Part shown: in pieces, positions 1 to 9,128 of the stretch
Layout: each line of letters opens with the position of its first letter
How positions within the stretch are numbered: the first letter of the stretch is position 1
From: an uncultured Clostridium sp.
Lineage (GTDB): Bacteria; Bacillota; Clostridia; Lachnospirales; Lachnospiraceae
Assembly (NCBI GenBank): GCA_900542035.1
Contig: UQMJ01000002.1
Span: 62,001 to 126,000, forward strand
Direction of reading: 5' to 3'
DNA: 64,000 nucleotides
Position numbers and translations under genes: made by a program
The notes under the pieces: generated by a model
Told to the model about the DNA's origin: nothing
What the model saw: only the letters and a program-made list of their open reading frames with translations
Database searches by the model: none

Positions 1-26
1 CTCTCATCAACTGTAAACTGAATCAT
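1..26 (-). CDS. Start of an unidentified gene (partial, runs off left edge)
   Basis: An ATG at position 26 on the minus strand opens a frame that reads MIQFTVDE before the window ends. A purine-rich AAGAAGGG sequence lies about 9 bases upstream, and the gene would be the next one after the amino-sugar kinase in the same operon, only 18 bases beyond its stop codon. Eight residues are too few to name a family. It is listed because the spacing and ribosome binding site fit a further operon member. Confidence 0.4.
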
Positions 27-44
27 TTGTTTTCCCTTCTTTCC

Positions 45-941
45 TTAACAATCTGTCTCCTTCTGGTAAAACCAGAGCGCCGCCCTCTCTACCAGTTCTT
101 CCTCTTCTTTCTGTTCAAAGTCCAGCCCCTTTTCACGCCACATATTCCAGAACGCTTCCAATACCGGCTGACATTTTTTCAAAATACTTCCGGAAACTGC
201 CACTGTTGGTTTTTCCAGTTCCAGGCGCTTTGCCGCATTCATTGCCATTTCCGCCAGATTCTGTCCGGCATTGCTTAAAATCCTTCCGGCCTCTTCATCT
301 CCTTTTTCGCTATGCAGTAAGACAGTCCTGGCCAATGCCCCTACTTCTCTCTTGGAAGCATTTTTTAAATACGCAGGCAATCCATGAATGGAACTGCATC
401 CTGTCTGGTTCAGCAGTTCTTTTTCCATCAAAGACATCTTTCGTCCGGCGTCATATCCCCGTACCAGTTCTTTCAGTCCATTCAGGGCAATCTCATATCC
501 GCTGCCTCTGTCATCTAAAATCTGCCCCCATCCGCCTATCCGTAAAATAGTACCGCCTGATTTTCCATAAACCACCGATCCCGTTCCTGCAATTACCAGA
601 ATTCCGTCTTTTCCTTTCAGAGTGCCGTAAAGGGCCATTGTCCCGTCATCCACTGCTTTCGCACTGCATCCATACCGGTTCTTTAAATTTTCTTCCAGAG
701 AATATTCCAAGCCAGAACCATACAGTCCTGCTGCTCCTAACGCAAGGTATTTAGGGCTTTTCCCCATATACGTTATGCACGCATCCGCTGCTGAAATCAC
801 ATGATCCCATGCATGATTAAAATCCGATAAAAAATTCCCCTGTCCGGTTACCTGGCAGCATAGCAAGTTTCCCTGCAAATCGAACGCACAGGCTCTGCTC
901 TTGGTTCCCCCTGCGTCAATCCCTATTACATAATCTGACAT
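45..941 (-). CDS. BadF/BadG-type N-acetyl amino-sugar kinase
   Basis: This 298-aa protein belongs to the BadF/BadG/BcrA/BcrD ATPase family, whose members of this size phosphorylate N-acetylglucosamine (and sometimes N-acetylmuramic acid) with ATP in the cytoplasm. The sugar-kinase/actin fold shows as the phosphate loop GIDAGGTKS at residues 6-14, the second glycine loop IAGTGSVVYG and the adenosine-site segment GGWGQILDDRGSG. The ATG at 941 is chosen over an upstream in-frame start because AGGAAC lies just before it and the protein then begins right at the first beta strand. It follows murQ by one base, so the two are probably translationally coupled. Substrate preference between GlcNAc and MurNAc is inferred from the neighbours only. 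Confidence 0.85.
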   Translation of the reverse strand: MSDYVIGIDAGGTKSRACAFDLQGNLLCCQVTGQGNFLSDFNHAWDHVISAADACITYMGKSPKYLALGAAGLYGSGLEYSLEENLKNRYGCSAKAVDDGTMALYGTLKGKDGILVIAGTGSVVYGKSGGTILRIGGWGQILDDRGSGYEIALNGLKELVRGYDAGRKMSLMEKELLNQTGCSSIHGLPAYLKNASKREVGALARTVLLHSEKGDEEAGRILSNAGQNLAEMAMNAAKRLELEKPTVAVSGSILKKCQPVLEAFWNMWREKGLDFEQKEEEELVERAALWFYQKETDC

Positions 942-942
942 T

Positions 943-1836
943 TTACAGTTCCTCTTGAAGCGCTCTTCGAATAATTCCATTACCGTTTTTCAAACGGCGT
1001 CTGGCCTCTTCTTTGTCCGTCTTTGTCTTCAGATACACAATTGCCGTTTTTACTTCTCCGTCGCATTCTTCCAGCGCCTGTTCTGCTGTTTCTTCCCCGA
1101 CTTCCGCTGCCTGGCTTACGATGCGTCTGGCTCTGTCCGCCAGTTTTGCATTGCTGACCTGAACGTCTACCATTAAATTTTCATACACTTTTCCCAGCCG
1201 GATCATAACTCCGGTGGATATCATGTTTAAGACCATCTTCTGGGCAGTGCCGGCCTTCATCCTGGTAGAACCCGTAACTACTTCAGGCCCTGTTACTGGT
1301 GTAATGCTAATATCGCTGTACTGGGCAATCGGAGGATTTTCATTACACGCAATGCTGACCGTAAGGGCTCCCAGACTTCTGGCATATTGAAGTCCTCCCA
1401 TCACATAGGGCGTGGTTCCGCTGGCAGCAATTCCTATCAATACATCCTTCTCTCCAAAGCTGCGTTTTTTTAATTCTTCGCCGCAGGCGCTTCCGTCGTC
1501 TTCTTCTCCCTCCGCCGCATCAAATACAGCCTCCCGTCCTCCTGAAATCAAGCTTTGGACCAACTCAGAAGAAACGTTATAGGTTGGGACGCATTCTGCT
1601 GCATCCAAAATCCCAATACGTCCGGAACTTCCCGCCCCACAGTAAAACAACCTTCCTCCATCCTGCAATCGCATATAAATTTGTTCTACTGCATCTGCAA
1701 TTTGTGGAATCTGAGTTTCTACTGCGTCTGCTACCTTGTGATCTTCCCTGTTTATGACCTTCATAATCTCTATGGCGGACAGTCTGTCAATATTTTGTGT
1801 ATCCGGATTCCGCCTTTCCGTACTTCGTACTTCCAT
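943..1836 (-). CDS. murQ: N-acetylmuramic acid 6-phosphate etherase
   Basis: MurQ cleaves the lactyl ether of MurNAc 6-phosphate to give GlcNAc 6-phosphate and D-lactate during recycling or scavenging of peptidoglycan sugars. The 297-aa length matches the family. The SIS-type sugar phosphate fold is visible with the phosphate-binding segment CGAGSSGRIGILDAAE, and a second conserved block reads GSTRMKAGTAQKM. The start at 1836 is preferred over an ATG four codons upstream because GGAGG sits 5 bases before it. It lies 22 bases after the response-regulator gene and 1 base before the sugar kinase. Its presence at the end of an ABC transporter operon argues that the imported substrate contains MurNAc. 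Confidence 0.95.
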   Translation of the reverse strand: MEVRSTERRNPDTQNIDRLSAIEIMKVINREDHKVADAVETQIPQIADAVEQIYMRLQDGGRLFYCGAGSSGRIGILDAAECVPTYNVSSELVQSLISGGREAVFDAAEGEEDDGSACGEELKKRSFGEKDVLIGIAASGTTPYVMGGLQYARSLGALTVSIACNENPPIAQYSDISITPVTGPEVVTGSTRMKAGTAQKMVLNMISTGVMIRLGKVYENLMVDVQVSNAKLADRARRIVSQAAEVGEETAEQALEECDGEVKTAIVYLKTKTDKEEARRRLKNGNGIIRRALQEEL

Positions 1837-1858
1837 TGATTCCTCCATTCTTTCCTGC

Positions 1859-3460
1859 TTAAAACTCTTTAAATTCTGTAGGAGTACATCCATAAAACTT
1901 CTTAAAACTGCTGGAAAAATATCTCTGGTTATCATAACCGCATTGTTCTGCAATGTCTGAAACTTTCATTGATGTATTCCGAAGAAGTTCTCCCGCCTTT
2001 TCCATCCGTTTGCGAATCAGGTACTCATTGAAGCTTTCTCCTGTCATGTCTTTAAAAATCTCCCTCAGATAGCTGACACTGAAATGAACCAGCTCTGCTG
2101 CATCTTCCGCCGAAAGCGCATTATCCCTTAAATGGTCTTCTATATAGCTTTGCACCAGACGAACGGCTACTTCGGAACGATTGGCAGATAAATTTTCTTT
2201 TACCTTTATGCAGCATATCCGGATATAGCTTTCCAAAAGTTCATGAATTTCCAAAAGGCTTCCGGCGGTCATATGGCTTTTCAGCTGAGGGATATCTTTT
2301 TTATCCGGTCTTCCGAATCCATTTTTTTCCATATCATCTGCGATTCCGAAAATAAGTTCTCCTGCCGATATTATGATATAGTCTCCGCCCTTATTAGAAA
2401 CCGACGTATACAATACCATCAGCTGTTTTAAAAGCGATAATGCTTCCGACTCATTTCCGCTGCATACGGCGCCCCGAATACAGCTTTTCATCGTTCTGAG
2501 TTTTGTACTGATTTCTCCTGTCTGATGAAACTCTTCTTCTTTTTTCTCTCCATAAATGCGAATCTTCTTTTCCGGATTCAGTGCGTCCTTCCATGTTTCT
2601 AAGGCATCTAAATAGGAGTCCCGAAGTCCTGAAACCGTTTTATATACCCGTCCCAACGCTGCATACGGCACGATATCGTAATACTGTTCCATACTTTTCG
2701 CAAAGCTTTTCAGGCCATTTACCAGCTTTTCCATAAAATCTGCTTCATTTCTGCTCTTTCCGCAAAAACAGACTGCCAGCTTGCTGGGTTCCAGACTGAC
2801 TGCCCGAATCAGCAATTCTTTTGGAAAATATCCAGATTGAGCCAGTTTTATAAATTCTTCTACCTGTTCTGCCGTTTCCAAATCTTCCATTGTACCTTTT
2901 AAAGTCAAAATACTGCTTAAATAATATCCTTTTTCCTGTTTTAACAAAAATCCCAGCTGCTCTGTTTCACTTTCTGAAATTTTTCTTCCCTCCAGAACGG
3001 TTTTTAAAATCCTCTCTCTGTTCAGGCTTACATTTTGATCTGCCTGTTCAATCAGCATCTGCAGATTTTGATTGAGCGCTTTCTGCCCGTCCAGCTCCCG
3101 TATAATCTTCTCTACTACCTCAGTCAGTTCTTTTGGCATAAAGGGTTTTAATAAATAATCTGTCACGCCCAGCGCAATTGCAGTTCTGGCGTAATCAAAT
3201 TCATCGTATCCGCTGATAATGATCGTTTTCGCTCCGATTCCCTGTTCCTGAAGTTCTTTTATCAGCTCCAGCCCATTTTTAAATGGCATTGAAATATCTG
3301 TTACCAGAATGTCCGGATGGGTTTCCAGCGCTTTCTGCAGCGCTTCTTCTCCATCTCCGGCAGAAGCACAGATTTCTATGGGAAGGCCTGAAGCCTGAAG
3401 ATTTTTCTCTAAAAGATTCCTTACAAATGTCTCATCATCCGCTATCAGTACTTTATACAT
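1859..3460 (-). CDS. AraC-type response regulator (YesN-like)
   Basis: This 533-aa transcription factor has an N-terminal receiver domain (residues about 1-120) with the acidic pair DD at 8-9, the phospho-acceptor Asp55 in VTDISMP and the conserved Lys in DYLLKPF. A long middle region of unknown structure follows, then a C-terminal AraC double helix-turn-helix (about 430-533) containing SDIAEQCGYDNQRYFSSSFK. Such regulators pair with YesM-type kinases to switch on sugar ABC transporters. Only 2 bases separate it from the kinase gene, and it lies in the operon it probably controls. The ligand is not known; context suggests an amino sugar. Confidence 0.92.
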   Translation of the reverse strand: MYKVLIADDETFVRNLLEKNLQASGLPIEICASAGDGEEALQKALETHPDILVTDISMPFKNGLELIKELQEQGIGAKTIIISGYDEFDYARTAIALGVTDYLLKPFMPKELTEVVEKIIRELDGQKALNQNLQMLIEQADQNVSLNRERILKTVLEGRKISESETEQLGFLLKQEKGYYLSSILTLKGTMEDLETAEQVEEFIKLAQSGYFPKELLIRAVSLEPSKLAVCFCGKSRNEADFMEKLVNGLKSFAKSMEQYYDIVPYAALGRVYKTVSGLRDSYLDALETWKDALNPEKKIRIYGEKKEEEFHQTGEISTKLRTMKSCIRGAVCSGNESEALSLLKQLMVLYTSVSNKGGDYIIISAGELIFGIADDMEKNGFGRPDKKDIPQLKSHMTAGSLLEIHELLESYIRICCIKVKENLSANRSEVAVRLVQSYIEDHLRDNALSAEDAAELVHFSVSYLREIFKDMTGESFNEYLIRKRMEKAGELLRNTSMKVSDIAEQCGYDNQRYFSSSFKKFYGCTPTEFKEF

Positions 3461-3462
3461 AT

Positions 3463-5226
3463 TTATGTTATCTCCCTGCAGTCTAATGGAATCCGAAGGG
3501 TAGCACAGGTATACTCCCCTTCTTCGCTGTCATAAAAAAGTCCGAAATTTTTTCCATAATACAGCATAATTCTCTCGTTTACATTGTAAATACCGTACCC
3601 GTCGCTGCTGCTGTGCCTGCCTTTTCTTAAATTGTCATTCATTTGTGCAAGCATATCCTTGGAAATTCCTGCGCCATTGTCCCAGACCTTCAGAAGAAGT
3701 TCCCCTCCTTCTTTTCTTTGAAGCCTTTCTGCTGTTACGCGAATCTCTCCTCCCTGCCGTTTTTCCTTGATTCCATGGTAAATGGAATTTTCTACCAGCG
3801 GCTGCAAAATCAGCTTCAGAACCCTGTATTCTTTCATCCATTCCGGTACTTTAATGGTATATTTCAGTTTGTCCTGATACCGTATCTGCTGAATGCTCAG
3901 ATAACATCTCACGTGCTCCGTTTCATCAGCCAGAGAAATAATTTCCTCCCCTTTGCTTAAACTCAGACGGAAAAATCGTCCCAAAGAGCCAGCCATCAGA
4001 CTGACATCGTCCAGACCTTTATCCGCTGCCTGCCACGTAATGGTATTTAAGGTGTTGTAAAGAAAATGAGGATTAATCTGCGCTTGCAGCGCTTTTAACT
4101 CGGCTCTTCTCTTTTGCTTTTGAACTTCTTCTGCTCTGTCTTTTTCGATCCGGAGTTCTTCAATCATCTGCTTCTGTTTTTCGATTAGCCTCTGAAGTTC
4201 ATCCGTCATATAATTAAAACTTTTGCTCAGTGTTCCAACTTCATCTTTATAAGGATAGAAAAAGCGGACGTTCAAATCCCCGTTCTGTACGCAGAGCATA
4301 CTTCGTTCCAGCCTGCTTAACGAATCGGTTAAATGTTTGGAAATGATATAGACTACGGTAATGCTTCCTAAAAAGAGCAGTATCGTTAAATACATGATGC
4401 TAAACCGAAGCTGTTTTAAACTATCCAGTAATTCTTCTCTGGATTTAATTCCGTAAATTGTATACCGTCCATCCAGTACCTGGCTGCTTTCTACCAGATA
4501 ATTAATAGAATTTCTGCACTTTTCTACATCCATTCTGCCCAGAATCTGGTTTCCTTTGCTGTCTATCATCACAATATCATCAAAAAATGGATTTTCACCC
4601 ATCAGTATGTTCTCCAGTTTTTTTGCATCCAGCTGATATACAAAATATAACCAGCCCCGATATCCCCCTACCGTAAAGCGCTGAACGCATGGAATAACCA
4701 CTTTATCTTCTTTAAAAATCATATCTTTCATTGGAGGGAAGCATTGAATCGGCGAAACATCGTTTTGCTCATATACTCTGTAAAAAGGAGATTGTTTAAA
4801 ATCAAAATCCCTCCGTTTAAAATGAATGTAATTTTCAAAAATCCCTTCTTCCGTATACAGATAGGAAGAGGATATCAGATCCTCGACTCTCTCGAAATTT
4901 TTCAGATAGTCGCTAATAATTCCCTGGGCGTTCACTGAATTTTCTGTTGAGGGATTCTCAATAAATTTTTCCAGCGCTGTAGAAAAGCTGTTGTTAATTA
5001 ACATGGAATGGGCGTTGTCGCTGATAATATTGAAACGTGTTTCCATGGTATTGGTTATCTGGCTCAGGCTGTTTTCCGAGCTGCGCTTAAAGTTATCTGT
5101 AACATTTTTAGCAGCAAGAGAGTAAAACGCTACTCCGCTTCCTATGCTCAGAATCAAAAATACAGCTAAAAACAGAATAATAATCTGATACCGGAACCTT
5201 AAATTACGAATCTGGATTTTCATCAT
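3463..5226 (-). CDS. YesM-type sensor histidine kinase
   Basis: This 587-aa membrane kinase has a transmembrane helix near residues 12-34, an extracellular sensor region up to about 280, a second helix around 282-302, a HAMP linker and a cytoplasmic kinase module. The phospho-acceptor histidine lies in QINPHFLYNTLN, the hallmark of the His_kinase (PF06580) group. N and G boxes show as LQPLVENSIYHG and DNGAGI. It should phosphorylate the response regulator encoded 2 bases downstream. It starts MMK; either Met could be used. It sits between the permease genes and murQ, so its signal is probably the substrate of this ABC system. Confidence 0.92.
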   Translation of the reverse strand: MMKIQIRNLRFRYQIIILFLAVFLILSIGSGVAFYSLAAKNVTDNFKRSSENSLSQITNTMETRFNIISDNAHSMLINNSFSTALEKFIENPSTENSVNAQGIISDYLKNFERVEDLISSSYLYTEEGIFENYIHFKRRDFDFKQSPFYRVYEQNDVSPIQCFPPMKDMIFKEDKVVIPCVQRFTVGGYRGWLYFVYQLDAKKLENILMGENPFFDDIVMIDSKGNQILGRMDVEKCRNSINYLVESSQVLDGRYTIYGIKSREELLDSLKQLRFSIMYLTILLFLGSITVVYIISKHLTDSLSRLERSMLCVQNGDLNVRFFYPYKDEVGTLSKSFNYMTDELQRLIEKQKQMIEELRIEKDRAEEVQKQKRRAELKALQAQINPHFLYNTLNTITWQAADKGLDDVSLMAGSLGRFFRLSLSKGEEIISLADETEHVRCYLSIQQIRYQDKLKYTIKVPEWMKEYRVLKLILQPLVENSIYHGIKEKRQGGEIRVTAERLQRKEGGELLLKVWDNGAGISKDMLAQMNDNLRKGRHSSSDGYGIYNVNERIMLYYGKNFGLFYDSEEGEYTCATLRIPLDCREIT

Positions 5227-5332
5227 ACCTGCCTCCTCCTGGTGTCATCCATAATCCCTGAAGGACTTTTTATCATCCTTCAACATTACGTTTTATTATA
5301 TCAAAAGCAGATATTTTTTCCATCTCTTCCCA

Positions 5333-6214
5333 TTATCCTTTTACCGCACCTGCTGTCAGTCCTGCAATGAACTGCTTGTTCGCAAACATATATACGATTA
5401 AAATCGGGATAATGGCAATCGAAGCTCCAGCCAGCATAATATGCCACTCTGCCGCAGCGTTTACAGAATACTTTAATTGTACAACTGCAACTGTCAACGT
5501 CTTTAATGCCGGAGTGGTAATCGTCATAACCAGCCCTGTAATATAGTCATTCCATGCATTTCTAAATGAGAACAATGCAACTACAGCCAGAATTGGTTTG
5601 GTCAGAGGCAAAATTACCTTGTAATAAACCTGGTAAATCGTACATCCGTCAATAATTGCCGCTTCGTCCAGTTCTTTTGGTATTGCTTTTGTAAATCCCA
5701 TTACCAGAAATACATTGGTAGCCTGTCCTCCTGTTAATGCAACAATCAGGGCAATGGGACTTTTATGCAGATTCAGGCTTCTCATCATTTCATAAATCGG
5801 GTATAGCGTGATAGAACCCAGAGATACGAACATCATGGACATATAAAGGGCAAGGAGAATCTTTTTTCCTGCAAAATCTCTTCTGGCAAGAATGAATCCA
5901 GCCAGTGAACAGGTTACGACTGCTAAAATGGTTACGCTCATGCTGACAAATACGCTGTTGCCTGTATAACGGAGAAAATCAGCCTCCATAAACGCTTTGT
6001 AGTAGTTTTCAAAATGCCATTCCGATGGCAGAAAACTTCCGCCCTGCGTTAATTCTGCGTTGGTTTTTAATGAGCCCAGAATCGTATATACAATCGGATA
6101 TATGGTGAAAATTACTACGATTCCCAGGAAAATCCACTTTGCTGTTCCTCCTGCCATTCTCTTTACTCTGGCCATCTGGGCTTTTTTCTCTATCTGGTTA
6201 TTTGCTGCATTCAT
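5333..6214 (-). CDS. Sugar ABC transporter permease (MalG type)
   Basis: This 293-aa integral membrane protein of the CUT1 sugar ABC family has about six predicted helices. The EAA loop that contacts the ATPase reads EAAIIDGCTIYQVYYKVILP, and the C-terminus ends in the usual GLTAGAVKG form. It forms a heterodimer with the MalF-type permease encoded 14 bases upstream. No ATPase gene is present in the operon, so a shared MsmX-type ATPase encoded elsewhere is likely, as is common for CUT1 systems in Firmicutes. The gap of about 100 bases to the kinase gene shows no strong terminator. Confidence 0.93.
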   Translation of the reverse strand: MNAANNQIEKKAQMARVKRMAGGTAKWIFLGIVVIFTIYPIVYTILGSLKTNAELTQGGSFLPSEWHFENYYKAFMEADFLRYTGNSVFVSMSVTILAVVTCSLAGFILARRDFAGKKILLALYMSMMFVSLGSITLYPIYEMMRSLNLHKSPIALIVALTGGQATNVFLVMGFTKAIPKELDEAAIIDGCTIYQVYYKVILPLTKPILAVVALFSFRNAWNDYITGLVMTITTPALKTLTVAVVQLKYSVNAAAEWHIMLAGASIAIIPILIVYMFANKQFIAGLTAGAVKG

Positions 6215-6228
6215 GCCTGCATACCTCC

Positions 6229-7137
6229 TTAATAAATATCATCCAGTTTTTTTGCAAACTTCAGATAGATTACTGTTACCAAACCTGCAATGCAGGCGGT
6301 CACTACGCTAAGAGCCGCGCCGTATCCATACTGGGGAACTGTCTGCTCCGCTGCTGAAATCGGGAAGAAATAGCGGTAGCTATACAAGGAAGATACCATG
6401 GTTGCATTGTTGGGACCGCCTTCTGTCAGAACCATTACGTTCGTAATATCATGAAATGCGGAGGTAATGGCAAGCATTAAAATAATCTTTAAAATCGGAC
6501 CAAGCATTGGAATGATAATATACCAGATAGTCTGCAGCCGGTTTGCTCCGTCTATTCTCGCGCTTTCTATGGCGTCTTCCGATACCTGCTGGATTCCTGC
6601 AATAAAGTAAACCATATAGTTTCCGACACCGCCCCACACAGCCGTTAAAATCAGCGTCTTCATTGCGTGTTCTTTTCCCAGCCAGTTAATAGGCTGGCTG
6701 ATAATATGAGCTTCCATCAGGTACTTATTAATCTCGCCGTTATAAGCATTAAATAACAGATAAAACACAAGTCCCATAACTGCCGAACTCATAATAGTTG
6801 GCAGGAAAATAATGCTCTGGACGACTCCATGTCCCCGTTTATGGGTGTTCAGCAAAAAGGCAAGGAAAAATGCAAGCGGTATAATGATCAATACCTTGCC
6901 GAATCCATAAGTAAATGTATGTACCATACTTTCCCAATACACTTTGTCCCGAAATACTCTTGCCAGATTTTCCAGGCCCACAAATCTGGGAGTCCCTGTT
7001 CCATATCCTCCATATTGGTAAAAGACATACTTTAATGCCCAAAGTACCGGATACAATGAACATACAACAAATAAAATTAAATTCGGCAGTAAAAATGAAT
7101 AGGCCTCTAAGTTCTTTCTGATACGTTTATTTGACAT
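6229..7137 (-). CDS. Sugar ABC transporter permease (MalF type)
   Basis: This is a 302-aa membrane permease with an N-terminal helix after a short basic tail and an EAA motif reading ESARIDGANRLQTIWYIIIP. It is the partner of the MalG-type permease just downstream and receives substrate from the lipoprotein encoded upstream. A 118-base gap holding a strong hairpin separates it from the binding-protein gene, an arrangement often seen where the binding protein is made in excess over the permeases. Confidence 0.93.
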   Translation of the reverse strand: MSNKRIRKNLEAYSFLLPNLILFVVCSLYPVLWALKYVFYQYGGYGTGTPRFVGLENLARVFRDKVYWESMVHTFTYGFGKVLIIIPLAFFLAFLLNTHKRGHGVVQSIIFLPTIMSSAVMGLVFYLLFNAYNGEINKYLMEAHIISQPINWLGKEHAMKTLILTAVWGGVGNYMVYFIAGIQQVSEDAIESARIDGANRLQTIWYIIIPMLGPILKIILMLAITSAFHDITNVMVLTEGGPNNATMVSSLYSYRYFFPISAAEQTVPQYGYGAALSVVTACIAGLVTVIYLKFAKKLDDIY

Positions 7138-7194
7138 ATGCTTCCTTTCCGGAATATCATGCCGAAACAGATATTCTTTATTTCTTAATTAAGT

Positions 7195-7223
7195 AAGGAG
7201 AGCTGCAGGCTGCAGCTCTCCTT
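7195..7223 (-). terminator. Intercistronic hairpin after the binding-protein gene
   Basis: A perfect 14-bp inverted repeat with a one-base centre (AAGGAGAGCTGCAG and its complement) lies between the binding-protein and permease genes. No run of U follows on the minus strand, so it is more likely an RNA-stabilising or partial-termination hairpin than a full terminator. It could explain higher yield of the binding protein than of the permeases. Confidence 0.7.
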
Positions 7224-7255
7224 GTCAGTCCTGATAAGATTGCTATTCAGGTTGC

Positions 7256-8710
7256 TTATTCCAAAGTTGGATTCATTGGATCGTAATTATCGAATTTAAT
7301 TTCCCATCCGGTTCCATTGGCAATTGCATCTTCATACGCTTTGTTGTAGCGATCCGTCAGATCCTGAAGGGTAGATTCTACATCTGCTCCGCCATAGTAA
7401 ATAGATTCTGCAGTTTTAAACATATCTTCTCCCTCTACAATCATGCCTGATGTAAATGCGCGGTGAGGCGGCTTCGGAAGAATTGCATCGGTTTCCGGAT
7501 TAATCTGAAGCCACTTCTTATTTTTAAAATCTTCACTTGGATTTGCCTTTTCCAAGATGGACGGAAGAATGCTGACTCCATATCCGCCTTCATAATAACC
7601 AATCAGATATTCCTCTGTTGTAAAAATATCCTTGTATGCCTTAAATGCTTTTTCCAGATTTGGACTGTCTGCATTAAACATATAGGAAGAAGTTCCATCA
7701 TAATACTGTTTTCCAGTTGTTTTTCCTCCGACAGTCGGAATTGGCGCTACATCCCATTTAGAGGAATCCATCGGGAACTGGTTGGCATATACGCCTGGCT
7801 CTGAATGGCTGTAAGACATATACATACCGATCTTTCCTGCTGCAAACTGGGTTCTCAACGGGTCAATATCCAAAGATTCACATCCTGGGAATGCACATTC
7901 TTCTGACAACAGTTCCGTCCAGAGTTTTAACGTATCTGCCCAATTTGTAAAATCATACTTACCAGTCTTAAAATCATATCCATAAGACATTCCTGTCTCT
8001 GCCTGAAGGCCAATGCACATGGAACGCTGTAATGCGGACGCTGCGCTCTTCATGTTTTCGGCAAATCCGTAAATTCCTTCTCCTTTTAACTGGGAAGTAA
8101 TCAGTTTCGCATCTTCGACCATTTCTTCCAGAGTTGCCGGAGGCTCTTCAATACCTACCCGTTCAAAAATTTCTTTGTTGTAGAATAGGCGGCAGGTAGT
8201 TCCTGTGGTAGGAAGGAAATAAAGCTTTCCTTCTATTTCGTTATATCCTGGAATAATAACATCTGAAAAATATTCTTTCATCTCATCATCCATGAACTGA
8301 TACATATCCGCCCACTGACCAGTGGTATAATATTTGTCGAATACGGTTGGCTGATATACCAGGAAATCCGGCAGTTCTCCATTCTGGGCTGCCATATCAA
8401 CGGCCTGCTGGTAATTATCCGTATATAATGTATAGACAACTTCAATGTTATCCGTATTAGTCTTATTATATTCATCGATCTTAGCCTGAACGTAATCCGC
8501 ATCATGCCGGTCTTTTGACCATACATTAATAATCGTTTTTTCGCCTTCTGCAGCCTGTTCTTTGTTATCGTCCCCTGCGCCTGCTTCTGCCTTTGTCTCG
8601 GCTTGCGCTGCAGGATCTCCAGTGGTTTCTGCTGAAGACGAACACGCAGTCACTACAGACGCTACCATTACTGCTGTCATTGCAAGTGCCCCAAATTTTT
8701 TCAACTTCAT
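7256..8710 (-). CDS. Extracellular sugar-binding lipoprotein of ABC transporter
   Basis: This 484-aa family 1 solute-binding lipoprotein has a basic start, a hydrophobic signal peptide and a lipobox VVTAC that places lipidated Cys23 outside the membrane. A Ser/Ala/Glu-rich linker follows, then the binding fold. The start at 8710 is chosen because AGGGAGG precedes it by 8 bases and the signal peptide begins there; an upstream in-frame extension has no such features. It is the first gene of the amino-sugar operon. The presence of murQ and a BadF-type kinase downstream suggests MurNAc, GlcNAc or a muropeptide sugar as ligand, which is inference. Confidence 0.9.
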   Translation of the reverse strand: MKLKKFGALAMTAVMVASVVTACSSSAETTGDPAAQAETKAEAGAGDDNKEQAAEGEKTIINVWSKDRHDADYVQAKIDEYNKTNTDNIEVVYTLYTDNYQQAVDMAAQNGELPDFLVYQPTVFDKYYTTGQWADMYQFMDDEMKEYFSDVIIPGYNEIEGKLYFLPTTGTTCRLFYNKEIFERVGIEEPPATLEEMVEDAKLITSQLKGEGIYGFAENMKSAASALQRSMCIGLQAETGMSYGYDFKTGKYDFTNWADTLKLWTELLSEECAFPGCESLDIDPLRTQFAAGKIGMYMSYSHSEPGVYANQFPMDSSKWDVAPIPTVGGKTTGKQYYDGTSSYMFNADSPNLEKAFKAYKDIFTTEEYLIGYYEGGYGVSILPSILEKANPSEDFKNKKWLQINPETDAILPKPPHRAFTSGMIVEGEDMFKTAESIYYGGADVESTLQDLTDRYNKAYEDAIANGTGWEIKFDNYDPMNPTLE

Positions 8711-8741
8711 TTGTGTATCCTCCCTTAAATTTGTTAAACTA

Positions 8742-8770
8742 ATTATATCTTTCCTGCAGCTTGCCGTAAA
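8742..8770 (-). promoter_or_regulatory. Probable promoter of the amino-sugar operon
   Basis: A TATAAT -10 box lies 32 bases upstream of the binding-protein start codon, with a TTTACG -35 at 17-bp spacing. The -35 is only a fair match, which fits a promoter needing activation by the encoded AraC-type regulator. Confidence 0.55.
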
Positions 8771-8910
8771 TTCACGAAGTAAGGATACCATGTTCAAAAT
8801 TTAATGGTAAATTCTATACCTTCCAGGACAAAATTAAGGTTAGAATCCGTGTACTGGATGTACGCTGATTGAGGATAACACAGAAAATGGGGGAATTATC
8901 AAAATGATTA

Positions 8911-9033
8911 TAGATAGGTACCGCAGAACCTAATTTGTATGAGGATGAACGCACCACGCTGCACAATTACGCATTTAATCGTGTGGATCCGTTGCAGAAT
9001 GAGGCAGATATGGAAAGGGCATTAGCTATATGA
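8911..9033 (+). pseudogene. Degraded coding remnant of unknown family
   Basis: Between the amino-sugar promoter and tRNA-Thr the DNA has short protein-like stretches in more than one frame. One opens after a TAG at 8911 and runs to a TGA at 9031, including DERTTLHNYAFNRVDPLQNE. Another frame, closed by a TAA near 8931, carries GGIIKMIIDRYRRT. Neither has a start codon with a ribosome binding site. The picture is of a decayed gene with frameshifts. I do not recognise the family. The place next to a tRNA gene is typical for remains of integrated elements. Confidence 0.3.
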
Positions 9034-9036
9034 GAG

Positions 9037-9061
9037 AAAAAAAGGTCGACGCTGCTCGACC
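9037..9061 (-). terminator. Second terminator after tRNA-Thr
   Basis: A 6-bp GGTCGA/TCGACC stem with a six-base loop is followed on the minus strand by seven T. It lies just beyond the stronger tRNA terminator and would act as a backup. Confidence 0.65.
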
Positions 9062-9077
9062 CCAAACCAACAAAAAC

Positions 9078-9120
9078 AAAAAAACGCCAGAACCCTTTAA
9101 AATCAAGGTTCTGACGCATT
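9078..9120 (-). terminator. Rho-independent terminator of tRNA-Thr
   Basis: On the minus strand a 10-bp stem (CGTCAGAACC with GGTTCTGGCG, one G-U pair) is followed by TTTTTTTG. It begins a few bases past the 3' end of tRNA-Thr. Confidence 0.9.
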
Positions 9121-9128
9121 TTAGAGAG

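Noticed and set aside
7195..7223. True terminator ending the binding-protein transcript
   Set aside because: No T run follows the stem on the minus strand, and the operon clearly continues into the permeases; listed as a processing or stabilising hairpin instead.
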